NCBI GenBank assembly: GCA_026128865.1
Contig: JAHCJE010000008.1
Coordinates: 1 to 48,894, forward strand
Direction: 5' to 3'
DNA: 48,894 bases
Origin: Phycisphaeraceae bacterium
Lineage (GTDB): Bacteria; Planctomycetota; Phycisphaerae; Phycisphaerales; UBA1924
In this document: one piece after another, positions 12,401-17,545 of the stretch
How positions within the stretch are numbered: position 1 is the first letter of the stretch
Layout: the number at the start of each line of letters is the position of its first letter
The notes under the pieces: generated by a model
What the model saw: only the letters and a program-made list of their open reading frames with translations
The model's database searches: none
Told to the model about the DNA's origin: nothing
Position numbers and translations under genes: made by a program

Positions 12401-14396
12401 CACCGCCGTCCGCGGTCGCATCGACGGTAAGACGGAACGGCCCGTTGATTGCCGCGCCTGTGGCAAAGAGAACCCCTCCCGCGTCGGTCGTTCCTCCGGG
12501 GGCGTCGGTGTCGATGACGACGTCGGAGATGAGCGTGACGCCGGTGGAGTTGAGGAAACTAACCGCCCCGCCGTTGGTTCGGAGGTCGCCGCCGAGGATT
12601 GCGTCGCCGTAGAGCGAGAACGCGCCGGCGCCGTTGATGATGACGTCCCCGAGGATGCTGACCGTGCCGCCCCCGGACGATCCGGTCCGGAGCTCGACCG
12701 CGCCGCCGCCTGTCGTCAGCCGACCAACGACGAGACCTGAGGCGAGGTCGCCTGCCTCGCTTCCGAGATTTGCGGCCTCGTAGCCGGCGTGAAGGGTAAT
12801 CGCCCCGGTGCCCTGGGTGCGGACCGTCAGGTCCGCGCCGTGCGTGCTGCCGGTGAGATCGATGCCGCCTGCGGAGTCGCCCTGGCCGCTCTTGTTGCGA
12901 GTCCGGAGGGTGAGATTGCGGTTGTTCGCGACGAGGAGTTCTGCGTTGTCGAAGGTGCCGCTGACGGTGATCGAGGAACCTGCCTCGAGCACGATGTTCG
13001 CGTCAGTGCCCTCGATCTCGGACTGGTATACCTCGAAGGGTTCGGTTGCATCACCAATGTCGGCAAAGAGAACTTCGCCCGCGTTGCCGCCGTCGGTTTC
13101 GAGGTTTGTTGCCGAGGCGTCCGGAGTGTCGCTGCCGTCGGCGGATCCGCCGATGATGACGATGGCGTCAGGGTCGTACAGCAGTGTGCCGCTGGCCCCG
13201 TTGGCGGCTCCGAGATCGACGGCCCCCTTCGCGGTGAGGGAGCGTTTGCCGGAGATTTCTGCGAATCCGCCGTCGCCGCCGTGCGCTCCGCCTCGCGCGC
13301 TGATGGAACCGTGGAATCGGGTCGCGTCGTCCGCCCAGAGAATGATCGTGCCTCCGTCGCCGACGGTCAGCGCATCGGCGGTGAGCGACGAGTCCGCAGT
13401 GACGACGGTCTGTGCCGCGCGACGGGTGGTGCCGCCTCCCTGGAGTTCCCCGCCGACAAGGATCGCGCCTCCGCCCGCGTCGCCGGACGCGTCGACACGG
13501 GCGTTCGTCACGCCGACTCGGTCGCCGAGGAGTTCCACTCGGCCGCCTTTCCCGCCTGGCGCGCGGTTGGAGGCGTCGATCTCACCTGCGACCAGCGTGG
13601 TCGCCGCGCTCTCGACTGTGACGTGATCGGCTTTGATTCGTGAGGAGTCGAAGAGGACAACGCCATAGACGTCGCCGGCGCCGATGCGAGCACGGCGAGC
13701 GCGAACTTCGCCGGCGTTCTCGACGCCGCTCGGCGCTCCGTTGGCAGGCTTGCTCACGCGCGCGTAGACGTTGCTGCCCGATTCCCCGATGAGAACCTCG
13801 TCCGCAGAGGCAAGCATGACGACGCCACCTTCGGCAATGATCCGGCCAAAGTTGGCGACGCGTCCTCCGAGGAGATAGGCGGCGTCTGCCTGTATGACGC
13901 CACGGTTCACGACCTCCCCCTTGAGGTCGTAGAAGCGGTCGATCCCGCGGATGAAATCCGCGTTGGTGATGGAACCGGCCGCGGCGTAGATCGCACCCGC
14001 GTTCACGAGCGCGCCGTCGCCGAAATAAACGCCCGCGGGATTGGTGATGTAGACGCGGCCGTTGGCGAGCAGCGCCCCGTCGATGTGCGTCGGAAGCGAC
14101 CCGGTGACCCGGTTGAGGACTCGGCTCGAGGCGTCGGGCTGGATGAACCTGACGGTTTCATGCGCGGCGATGCCGAACGAGTTGTAGTTGATGACTGCCG
14201 TGTGTGATGTGTGGATGACTGTGGTTGCCCCTTGTTGGGAGAACGAGGCGGTGCCGTGTACGACCCGGGCGCCGTCAGGCCCTGCGAGCGCAGGCGGCCC
14301 ACTGAGCGCGCTCAGGAAGGGGCTGATAACGAGCACACCGCCGCCGGCACGACGCCACGCGGTCCGGCACGTCGGGGTTGGTGTTCGCTTCGTCAT
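462..14396 (-). CDS. Giant two-partner-secretion exoprotein (filamentous haemagglutinin-like, TpsA)
   Basis: This 4,644-residue protein should be exported by Sec and threaded through the TpsB encoded just upstream. Residues 1-38 look like a signal peptide ending in ALA. Residues about 45-145 match the TPS secretion domain, with GRVYITNPAGVYFG as a variant of the NPNGI motif of FhaB-type proteins. The bulk is Gly/Asp/Thr/Ala-rich beta-helix repeat, including 94-residue units (about 9500-12550) and 147-residue units (about 4440-5620). The last 230 or so residues differ: they are helix-predicted and charged, with no repeats. I chose ATG 14396; a TTG five codons... upstream at 14414 is also in frame but weaker. 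A G10 tract on the coding strand (11552-11561) lies inside a repeat. Family is clear; adhesin, biofilm or contact-toxin role is unknown. No toxin domain is recognisable at the C-terminus. Confidence 0.9.
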   Translation of the reverse strand: MTKRTPTPTCRTAWRRAGGGVLVISPFLSALSGPPALAGPDGARVVHGTASFSQQGATTVIHTSHTAVINYNSFGIAAHETVRFIQPDASSRVLNRVTGSLPTHIDGALLANGRVYITNPAGVYFGDGALVNAGAIYAAAGSITNADFIRGIDRFYDLKGEVVNRGVIQADAAYLLGGRVANFGRIIAEGGVVMLASADEVLIGESGSNVYARVSKPANGAPSGVENAGEVRARRARIGAGDVYGVVLFDSSRIKADHVTVESAATTLVAGEIDASNRAPGGKGGRVELLGDRVGVTNARVDASGDAGGGAILVGGELQGGGTTRRAAQTVVTADSSLTADALTVGDGGTIILWADDATRFHGSISARGGAHGGDGGFAEISGKRSLTAKGAVDLGAANGASGTLLYDPDAIVIIGGSADGSDTPDASATNLETDGGNAGEVLFADIGDATEPFEVYQSEIEGTDANIVLEAGSSITVSGTFDNAELLVANNRNLTLRTRNKSGQGDSAGGIDLTGSTHGADLTVRTQGTGAITLHAGYEAANLGSEAGDLASGLVVGRLTTGGGAVELRTGSSGGGTVSILGDVIINGAGAFSLYGDAILGGDLRTNGGAVSFLNSTGVTLISDVVIDTDAPGGTTDAGGVLFATGAAINGPFRLTVDATADGGGASSGVSFLTIGSPAPLTGLEVSAAVLLLSSDISVDGGGSVDLTGSTTVTLAANIRIDTDAAGGTTSAGSVLFDPAGFVNGLRTLTIDATADGGGTAGVVTLGALGAGTRLQGLEVSAASLTLNGVILLNTGGAVNLAAVPQVTLGADVHIDTDSIGSNFHAGNVVFSPSGTVDGPFSLTIDATADGLGSDGTVTLGTLGSTVPLAGIEIAAASLALHGGIAIDGGGDVNLAEVPAVTLAGNVIIDTDAVGGVTDAGNVHFAHAGAVNGPYALTIDATADGGGAAGAVTLGALGMTQPLAGLAVSADALSLYSDVALDGGGDVNFSGASNVLLAADVTIRTDAAGGTSDAGAVLFATDGTVNGQFALTLDTTADGGGAAGSASMGEIGGTLPLTSLTIAADSLTLAGDIALDGGGNADLTAVPVVTLAADVHMATDAPGGLTDAGDVLFATDGTINGGFSLTIDATADGGGAAGAVSLGSVGTTTRLNAIEVAAAARTLGGDLRVNGGGDVDLAGSPVVTLVGPVTIDTDAPGGNDDAGSVLFANASTIDGAYTLAIDATADGSGSHGDINLGAVGTGSPLLGFTVAGASLTINGDLRTDSGDVDLSGLNSVVVANSLVIDTEAGDDASAGRVLLAGPTVAASAPGLTLSIDASTAGAAFNGGAVELGGFGSTTAFALGVLAVSDAGGAGADHGGLTLTGSISVGQADFANVRGTVQAHGAVSITTADTTVDLSGAAGIQGHTAGLDSLAVNAGAGDVLLPPIGATTRLGGLTVATTGTLTLRGDVLLTGGAPVDLTAAPSVLLTADVLIDTDAPGGASNAGSVLFAPGGTIDGAFALTIDARADGGGSGGAVSLGAVGGSSRLTGLTVSSASLALGGGLAVDGGGTVDLSGAGAVTLVGHVVIDTDAPGGVTDAGSVLFAPSGVLDGAFTLTIDATADGGGADGTVVLGAVGASARLTGLAVSGAALTLNGDVRTDGGNIDLSGSGTIAISQSIEIDSASTPGLPAGHVDITGTNVSATVSNLSLTIDTSAAGAAGGAVSLGDFSDAAGAYVHELTVRTGGTNAGDLHLAGSVLIRNEFTLIGGGDVVIAAGAHAMIDTNPDGVGDAGSILLGSGRVYAAGADASLTLDASSSAVGGSGGSVTIGPVDDGGGAGFYLTGLSIDATGGPERTPGSVGLSNDVIVDGDVVFSGVVVLGASVTIDTNPDDIGASGLIDLSGAIVTASAAGFDLTLVTSSDDDSGGQVHLADFGALGGFYVNDLTIHTGGTTAGLLTLTASVFLDADGPDTGDFTLTGGGAIAIASAAAALIDTNSTAAADAGSINLGSGLIYALGAGATLTLDTRSTDGLGGAIAFGEIGAGPGQRLEGFTARSSGGAGSGVISIANDIDVAGDILFASDVQFAASVGLFTGGGSIDFSGATVSASAAGVDLTLDSSNGAGAGGDVRLGIFSNNGGHYINDLAIDTSGSTTNGALRLFGNLQFDNHAGNPADLGSITLAGGGDVVIHASITIDTKAGATGDVGAINFGASNFYAASPALTLTLDTTTADGAGAGGAITFGRVDDGSGAGAFFSAFTADSRGGASSGAITLADDLLADGAITLAGNLRIGASLAIDTEQGDNGSAGTLDLTNAVISATGAGFTLSLDTSTTAAAATAGNVLLGRADDSGGAFLTALNIDTRAVSGTAGSLVLNGSVQALAIGLANVTGAVTVAADSSLTTTNSDINLGNSTGINGAGTGEQTLALSAGTGAITLPGVGQTTALGSFSTTTTGAGSTILNGDVTTAPNGGAGTTGNQTYAGTVTLGGTRTLRAGTGTISFADALQAGANDLTLIADGIEFNGAATGTGILSLRPSTDATSIGLAGAAGTLQLSATTLGNIGPGFSEVRIGGQTTGAHTITINSFAIDAPLRLFAPDGLIVLSGTITTSGDAVRFTGPVRLGAAAGVVTTNGVAAGANITFDETLTGTTADTQSLTLDAGTGGDILFSAAVGATRLGAVTITNTRDLTASSTFVALSITQTDGQGLTTFADTLTASGAGGVSLTGNQFSLAAVSALAGGVSVQSRIGLTAGAITAGGAVSLALDTDANDAGATGALAAVTADSITLSGSGDDVWTLNGLLNATGPGGITIGGGTNNLNADVTADAGPVTITGTTIINADREIFAGSGTLSLAATQFGATTLTLTADEIDLTGGASSITGTGSIFLRPTGDAVSIDVGSPAGGTGTLDLSDTDMAAIASTVAGVTIGRVGTGAHEFNIGSLSVTYPITFASPNGLIRLSGDITTTGDALTFTGPVRLDATVAINTTSGSPAGANVTFASTLNALNAGVQGLTLNLGTGGDAAFDDAVGATTRLGAVNVTNARNVTAAAAFNAASFTQSAGQGITSFLSTLNANGAGGISITSSSISLAGAVTSTGGAIAFTGPTSLGGNVLTNSHAVAFNGATTLVGNRSINTANSGSGANVTFASTLNGTTDSAQSLTINAGTAGDIAFSGVVGGTTRLGAVTITNADDLTASAAFSALSFLQSAGQGLTRFLSTLNLTGASGGSISTASISLGGTVTSTGGPLAFNAPTSLGGNIVTNSRTVAFNGPVTLVGNRSITTANAGSGANVTFASTLDGTADAAQSLTINAGTAGDIAFTGAVGGATRPGAIAITNARNVTASAAFRALSFAQAAGQTATTFNGILDTSGPAGFAFTGAALTFNDDVTTSGGGAITVANSGLFTIASGAPVNASGGLSQTASGPVSVGANVTAAGAPISFAGPVTFAQPVELLAGSVTFLNSAAAGNRAITLTADEINLLGGANSFSGSSSLLLRPTAATVSIDIGSPTGGSGTLDLSDTDLAALADGFSAITIGRADGQHTIVIGSATFRDPTTIRTPSGGSITVAGALTSAGNASFLLDGSGATTFLNAPIITDGDNVTIDDTVIVGAGASIDTGAGPGNVLITGPVDGANALPITAGAGTVTLQQALGSTTPLASVAFSGSAISLPSVRTTGSQTYTGPTTLNGDLTTLTSGAITIDGPLTLAAGAALTTAGASGDDLTVTGTTDGPHALTVNAGGGMTTFAGAIGASARPTSINATAAIISLPSVDTDGPQTYTGATTLNGDLTAHAAGTITLAGPATLATDLSITTRGQAGDDTSVQSIDGPHSLAIAAGDAAFTASGAIGAATPLTQFSADAASIDVQSITTTFGQTLTGALTLRGDLTNLDEAPILLDGPVTLEAPVIITNSGTAPATVTITGTIDGANPLTISAPGAVVSLDSEVGATTPPTALTITAASFTPPRITTAGPQAYNAAVSLGTTLTTLGSGSIAFNGPVSLLADSTLATAGRATDGISFAGTLDGAFTLTLSTGAGPIAFAQPVGASTPLASLLVPSSGAIDFAAPVAIAGSATITNAGTMTNGPAAPLAIGGAFTQNGAGSTVLLSSLDAATVSFAGPVSLGGDIASDTVSFAAPVTLIGDQTITADTILFAAGANSDATPRLLTTDAATSVRLTGGVGTASPLRSFVQRGAGVVILDGDLTTTTGLTFAVPVLVASDSIVQVLGTPTLTDSIVFLDTVDSLADPRSLTLLVNPSLGEATPGLPLQLNLARVEFHGPVGGTAPLDNLHLMFSESRAVNGRIGVPAWATIWAPKGMSATVVGDFRMGQNEKLSALGAISLTAGGSVTLGDLSAMTSIAVKAPDIFILSRASSQLHTDAGILDVDDGVDFVAGQSITFSVRPLVLGSGPNPTFATDDGAGGSPTVTGFPFRAFGGVTAEVFGPGLDLRSSGPTNANVSEAIAGAAPRESQSARVSQDTAVGRAARDELEQLGLAPRDPDLGTLIEALIGRALYNDVPRLAASSRAEVTVNRLSSEVVQAVLDAYRELLLGVPDDDDATDGEGTIDLQRRLPLIAGALTRAIDAYDALEAGDAFDPVEFRRFVASTPEHADAARYLEGIDRLLRNVELLGLSPRERQIVRSTLFRDVSDGQATLMQTLETLVGAAPVAVGSR
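4440..5620 (-). repeat. Tandem 441-bp (147-residue) coding repeats in the exoprotein
   Basis: The segment encoding SLTINAGTAGDIAF recurs at plus-strand anchors 4536 and 4977, and a diverged copy (LTLNLGTGGDAAF) at 5418. Both spacings are exactly 441 bp. The first two copies are close to identical over long stretches (SGANVTFASTL, GNRSI, SLGGN), which suggests fairly recent duplication. A more distant relative (LTLDAGTGGDILF) lies near 6480, out of register. Confidence 0.75.
9500..12550 (-). repeat. Tandem 282-bp (94-residue) coding repeats in the exoprotein
   Basis: The unit contains VTL..DV.IDTDAPGG.TDAG.VLF, then LTIDATADGGG, then a G-V-x-L-G-x-x-G segment. The Asp codon opening DATADG occurs at plus-strand 12422 and again at 10730, exactly six units of 282 bp away, with the intermediate copies in between. 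Two further copies at 9881 and 9599 are again exactly 282 bp apart. About three diverged units separate the two blocks (849 bp, three units plus one codon). The exact period without indels indicates selection on repeat length, as in a regular beta-helix shaft. Confidence 0.85.
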
Positions 14397-14425
14397 GGTA
14401 CAGACCCTGCTCAAGGCGGCCGCGA

Positions 14426-16405
14426 TCAGAAAAGGAACGTGAACACGAAGTGGAAACGGTTGCTACCGGATTTCACCTTGCCCTCGATCTCCTCGATGGC
14501 GGCCGCCCAGTCCATCCGAACGCTGACGTTCCGATACAGGAGGAGTTCGACGCCGACGCCCGCGCCGAGCATGTCCTCGTCGCGCTCGAACGCCTGACGG
14601 TCACTGTTCACGACACGGGCAGCATCGACGAAGCCTCGGAGGATGAGATCCCAGTCAGGGCGGCCGTAGGCCTGTTGCGGAGCAAATCGGAAGGAACGCC
14701 CCAAGAGCGAGCGCGGCTCTTCCTCGATCTCGAAGGCGCGGGGAACGTGGAAGCGGTACTCGGCCGACGCGATGACCACCGTATCACCAGCGGTGATGGA
14801 CTCGGGGTAACCGCGGACGGAGTACAAGCCTCCCGCGACCTGCTCGGCGTTCGGGATGAGCCGGTTGTCGAATGCGTACTGTGCCCTCACGTTGAGTGCG
14901 ATCTCGTGGGCGAGCGTTCGCGGGCGTTCGCGGTCGCGTGGAGCGATGAGCGGCTCGAGAAAGAGGGAAGCGCCGAGCGAACCCTGGAGCACGACCCAGT
15001 CGTCGTCCGGCGCGAGCCGCCCGAGTTTGGTCATCTCATCGGCGCCGGCGCCGGAGACATCGGACATCGAGAACTCCACAGCGAGTTGGCTCTCGATGGT
15101 CCATTCCTCCCCGCGTCGTTCGGCGCGGGCGCCGAAGCGGGGGATGAAGAAGTCCTCCCGCCCCTGGATGGCAACGACCTCGTTGTTGACTTCGATGTTC
15201 TCCCAGCGGGCGCCGCCGAACAGGTCGATGAAGAGCTCTCGCTGCTGAAACACGATAAAGATGACCTCTCCTCCCGCGGTCCAGCCTTCACCGGTGAAGC
15301 GCTCGCCCGCTCTTCCGACGTCCGAGGCGGTGAACCTGCTGTAGCTGCCGAAGACTCGCCACCGAACGCGTTCAAGGCTGCCCAAGGGTGCCTCGTAGGA
15401 GCCGACGAAGGCGTGTGCTTGCGAGAACCCCGCGGTGATGTACTCGACCGTCAGCACGTCGTCGTTGTTCGTGAGTTGGTTGTGAATGAGGCCGAAGCGC
15501 TGCCGCCAGGTATCGGTTTCCTTGGTGCCGGTGTTCGAGAGCTGGAAGTAGGCGGAGAGCGGGCGGCTCTCTGCGACGAGGTAGTCGAGGGCGGCCTCTC
15601 CGGTCTCGAACGCCGGGGCGATCGCGACGTCGACCCTCCGCCCGGGGTGCCGGTTCAGGCGGAGCGTGTAGGCGTCGAGCAGGTCGCGGCGGATGAGATC
15701 GCCGCGCGGCTGCTCCGCGGAGGGATCGTCCTCCGCTGCTTCCGCGTGTTCGGGCCGCCACGGTTGCACCGGCGAGTTGTCGCGGATCCTGGCATGGGCG
15801 GGGTTGTTGAGTCGTTGCTCCTTCGGGAACCGCGTCCCTGAGGCGATCGAGCGTACTTGTACGACGATCCCCGTGTAGATGTCGAGGGTGAGGGCCTCAT
15901 CGCCGGGCTCGCGGAGATCCTCCTCCGTCTCGCGGTCGATCTCATCCTCGCTGGGGGCAACAACGACTCCGATCAACCCTCGCGCACGGAACGCTTCGAA
16001 AACGCGCTGCGCAATCGTGCCGATCCCGCTGCCGTAGATCTCGACGACGTCACCCCGTCCGACATCGGCGATGCGGAGAGTGAGTGACTCAACTCCATGC
16101 CTCGGCGCGGCGAACGCGCCCTCCACGACGCAGAGTTGCACCTCGAGATCGAGCAGTTCGTTCAGTGATGGATGGCTCGGGTGATCGCGAAAGTAGCGAA
16201 GACGGAGCTCTCGCACCGGATAGATCAGCCCATCGTCATAGACGCTGCCGCCATCGTCAGACGCTGGAACTGCCGTTTCGGACCGTTCGGCGGCGTGATC
16301 GGGCTCGGCCTCCTGCGCACACGCGGCACACGAAAGGAGCAGCGCAACGGCGGCGGCGAGCGTGCGCGCCCCCGACCACTCACGCCGACCCGAAACAACT
16401 GCCAT
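14426..16405 (-). CDS. Two-partner-secretion outer-membrane transporter (TpsB, FhaC/ShlB family)
   Basis: Predicted to be the Omp85-superfamily barrel that exports the TpsA encoded 29 bp downstream. Residues 1-31 look like a signal peptide (LAAAVALLLSCAACA). The region up to about residue 250 is mixed alpha/beta with a POTRA-like segment and an acidic linker. The rest has alternating beta-strand character and contains SVRGYPES at about 529-536, the conserved VRGY motif of the family, and the last residue is Phe as expected for a barrel. ATG 16405 is preceded by GGGGCGG; an in-frame GTG at 16441 would add 12 residues and spoil the signal peptide. At 659 residues it is somewhat long for the family. 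The Cys residues at the end of the signal peptide are not a good lipobox. Confidence 0.88.
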   Translation of the reverse strand: MAVVSGRREWSGARTLAAAVALLLSCAACAQEAEPDHAAERSETAVPASDDGGSVYDDGLIYPVRELRLRYFRDHPSHPSLNELLDLEVQLCVVEGAFAAPRHGVESLTLRIADVGRGDVVEIYGSGIGTIAQRVFEAFRARGLIGVVVAPSEDEIDRETEEDLREPGDEALTLDIYTGIVVQVRSIASGTRFPKEQRLNNPAHARIRDNSPVQPWRPEHAEAAEDDPSAEQPRGDLIRRDLLDAYTLRLNRHPGRRVDVAIAPAFETGEAALDYLVAESRPLSAYFQLSNTGTKETDTWRQRFGLIHNQLTNNDDVLTVEYITAGFSQAHAFVGSYEAPLGSLERVRWRVFGSYSRFTASDVGRAGERFTGEGWTAGGEVIFIVFQQRELFIDLFGGARWENIEVNNEVVAIQGREDFFIPRFGARAERRGEEWTIESQLAVEFSMSDVSGAGADEMTKLGRLAPDDDWVVLQGSLGASLFLEPLIAPRDRERPRTLAHEIALNVRAQYAFDNRLIPNAEQVAGGLYSVRGYPESITAGDTVVIASAEYRFHVPRAFEIEEEPRSLLGRSFRFAPQQAYGRPDWDLILRGFVDAARVVNSDRQAFERDEDMLGAGVGVELLLYRNVSVRMDWAAAIEEIEGKVKSGSNRFHFVFTFLF

Positions 16406-16530
16406 GCTCCGCCCCGTGATGTGGGTCAACCATCGCCACACGCAATTCGCGTTGCCACCCCGCCCGCCACATCATCAATCTACCACCTCGGCCTGGCCGC
16501 TGCAAGACGAAAGCACCGCACGAAACCCGA

Positions 16531-17514
16531 TCACACGGCGGGCCTTACGCCTGCCGCGCGGGCAGCCTCCTCCGCATGGGCAACGAAGTCCGGGTCAAGA
16601 TTGAACGGAACGTCGGTCGTGAGCGGGACCGCGGTGTCGGCTGCCTGAAGGCAGAAGAACAGACCCGGATGAGGCTCGCCAACCAGGACGTCCACCCATT
16701 TGCCACGCATCGTGAGGATGAGAGCAAACGGCACCCCGGGCGCGAGACGCTCGGTAAAGAACCTGTGCCAGAGGAGGGCGGTCGAAGCGGGCGTGTCCCC
16801 GCATCGCGGAACGCGGATCGACTTGCCGCGTACATGCTCCGCTGTCCGAGATCTCGATGTCGAGCCTCCGTTCCCGATCGGTCTGTACGCGCCGAGTTCC
16901 TGCTCGATGGCGTACATGAGGCGGTGGTAGCCGACGCGGCCCGGCCCGAGTTCCGGACGCGCTGCGATCTCGGCGAGTGCGGTCGGCCTTGCGCCCCTGG
17001 ACGGCGCAGGTTCGATGCCCCTGACCTTCGACGCCGCGTCGCGGAGCTCTTGCGTGAGTCTGGTCATCGCCTGCACGACCACGGAACGCTCTCGTGTCTG
17101 CACACACTTGCCCTCGAACCAGTCGAGCCGACGAGGGACCTGCTCGAGCGCCCACGCCATCGACACCCCCTCGCATTGAACGGCGACAACCATCGGGTAC
17201 TGCGCCCGCCCCTTGCCGTCGCTCGACGACCAGAGCCTCGCGATGACGATGCCCGGCGGAATCCGCCAGACCACGAGATGCCTGAAACCCTCGACGCGCG
17301 AGGAGGGGTCGAGGCGTTCCCACGCCGCTGCGTCGATGTTGCTCGCGATCCCCTCGACGTAGAGCCGCCGCTTCACCCACGCGAGTTCCTGGGATTCAAG
17401 CGGAAAATCCTCGATGTGATCGTCCCAGCCGGGATGCTTGCCAAAGACCGCGACGCGGACGGACGGCTCGCTCCGTTTCGCCCCGCCGAACAGGTTGCCC
17501 AGTCGCTTCAGCAT
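16531..17514 (-). CDS. tagF: Type VI secretion-associated protein, TagF-like
   Basis: The 327-residue product starts at ATG 17514, preceded by GTGGGGCAG; the frame stays open far upstream but that part reads as noise inside tssM. The N-terminus carries VAVFGKHPGWDDHIEDF, resembling the FGKLPxxGDF opening of TagF proteins, followed by a domain with WRIPPGIVIARLW and YPMVVAVQCEG. It is the last gene of the T6SS run, 31 bp after the tssM stop. In other bacteria TagF is a post-translational repressor of T6SS acting opposite the kinase PpkA; here a pseudokinase opens the same cluster. The motif match is partial, so the family call rests on motif plus context. Confidence 0.7.
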   Translation of the reverse strand: MLKRLGNLFGGAKRSEPSVRVAVFGKHPGWDDHIEDFPLESQELAWVKRRLYVEGIASNIDAAAWERLDPSSRVEGFRHLVVWRIPPGIVIARLWSSSDGKGRAQYPMVVAVQCEGVSMAWALEQVPRRLDWFEGKCVQTRERSVVVQAMTRLTQELRDAASKVRGIEPAPSRGARPTALAEIAARPELGPGRVGYHRLMYAIEQELGAYRPIGNGGSTSRSRTAEHVRGKSIRVPRCGDTPASTALLWHRFFTERLAPGVPFALILTMRGKWVDVLVGEPHPGLFFCLQAADTAVPLTTDVPFNLDPDFVAHAEEAARAAGVRPAV

Positions 17515-17545
17515 CTGCCCCACTCGCGGCGAGTGTTCGTTCCTC

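Noticed and set aside
9500-12550. CRISPR array as an explanation of the regular repeats
   Set aside because: The units are 282 bp, coding throughout, with gradual divergence and no short repeat-spacer pattern.
955-12740. Long open frames on the plus strand across the exoprotein gene (for example 2349-5024, 3445-5628, 9397-11469)
   Set aside because: They mirror the repeats of the true gene, have Arg/Gly/Ala/Glu or Pro/Ser/Val-skewed composition, and no RBS or domain.
14426-16405. TpsB as a lipoprotein because of Cys residues near the signal end
   Set aside because: LLSC and CAAC do not make a good lipobox, and ACA fits ordinary signal-peptidase cleavage.
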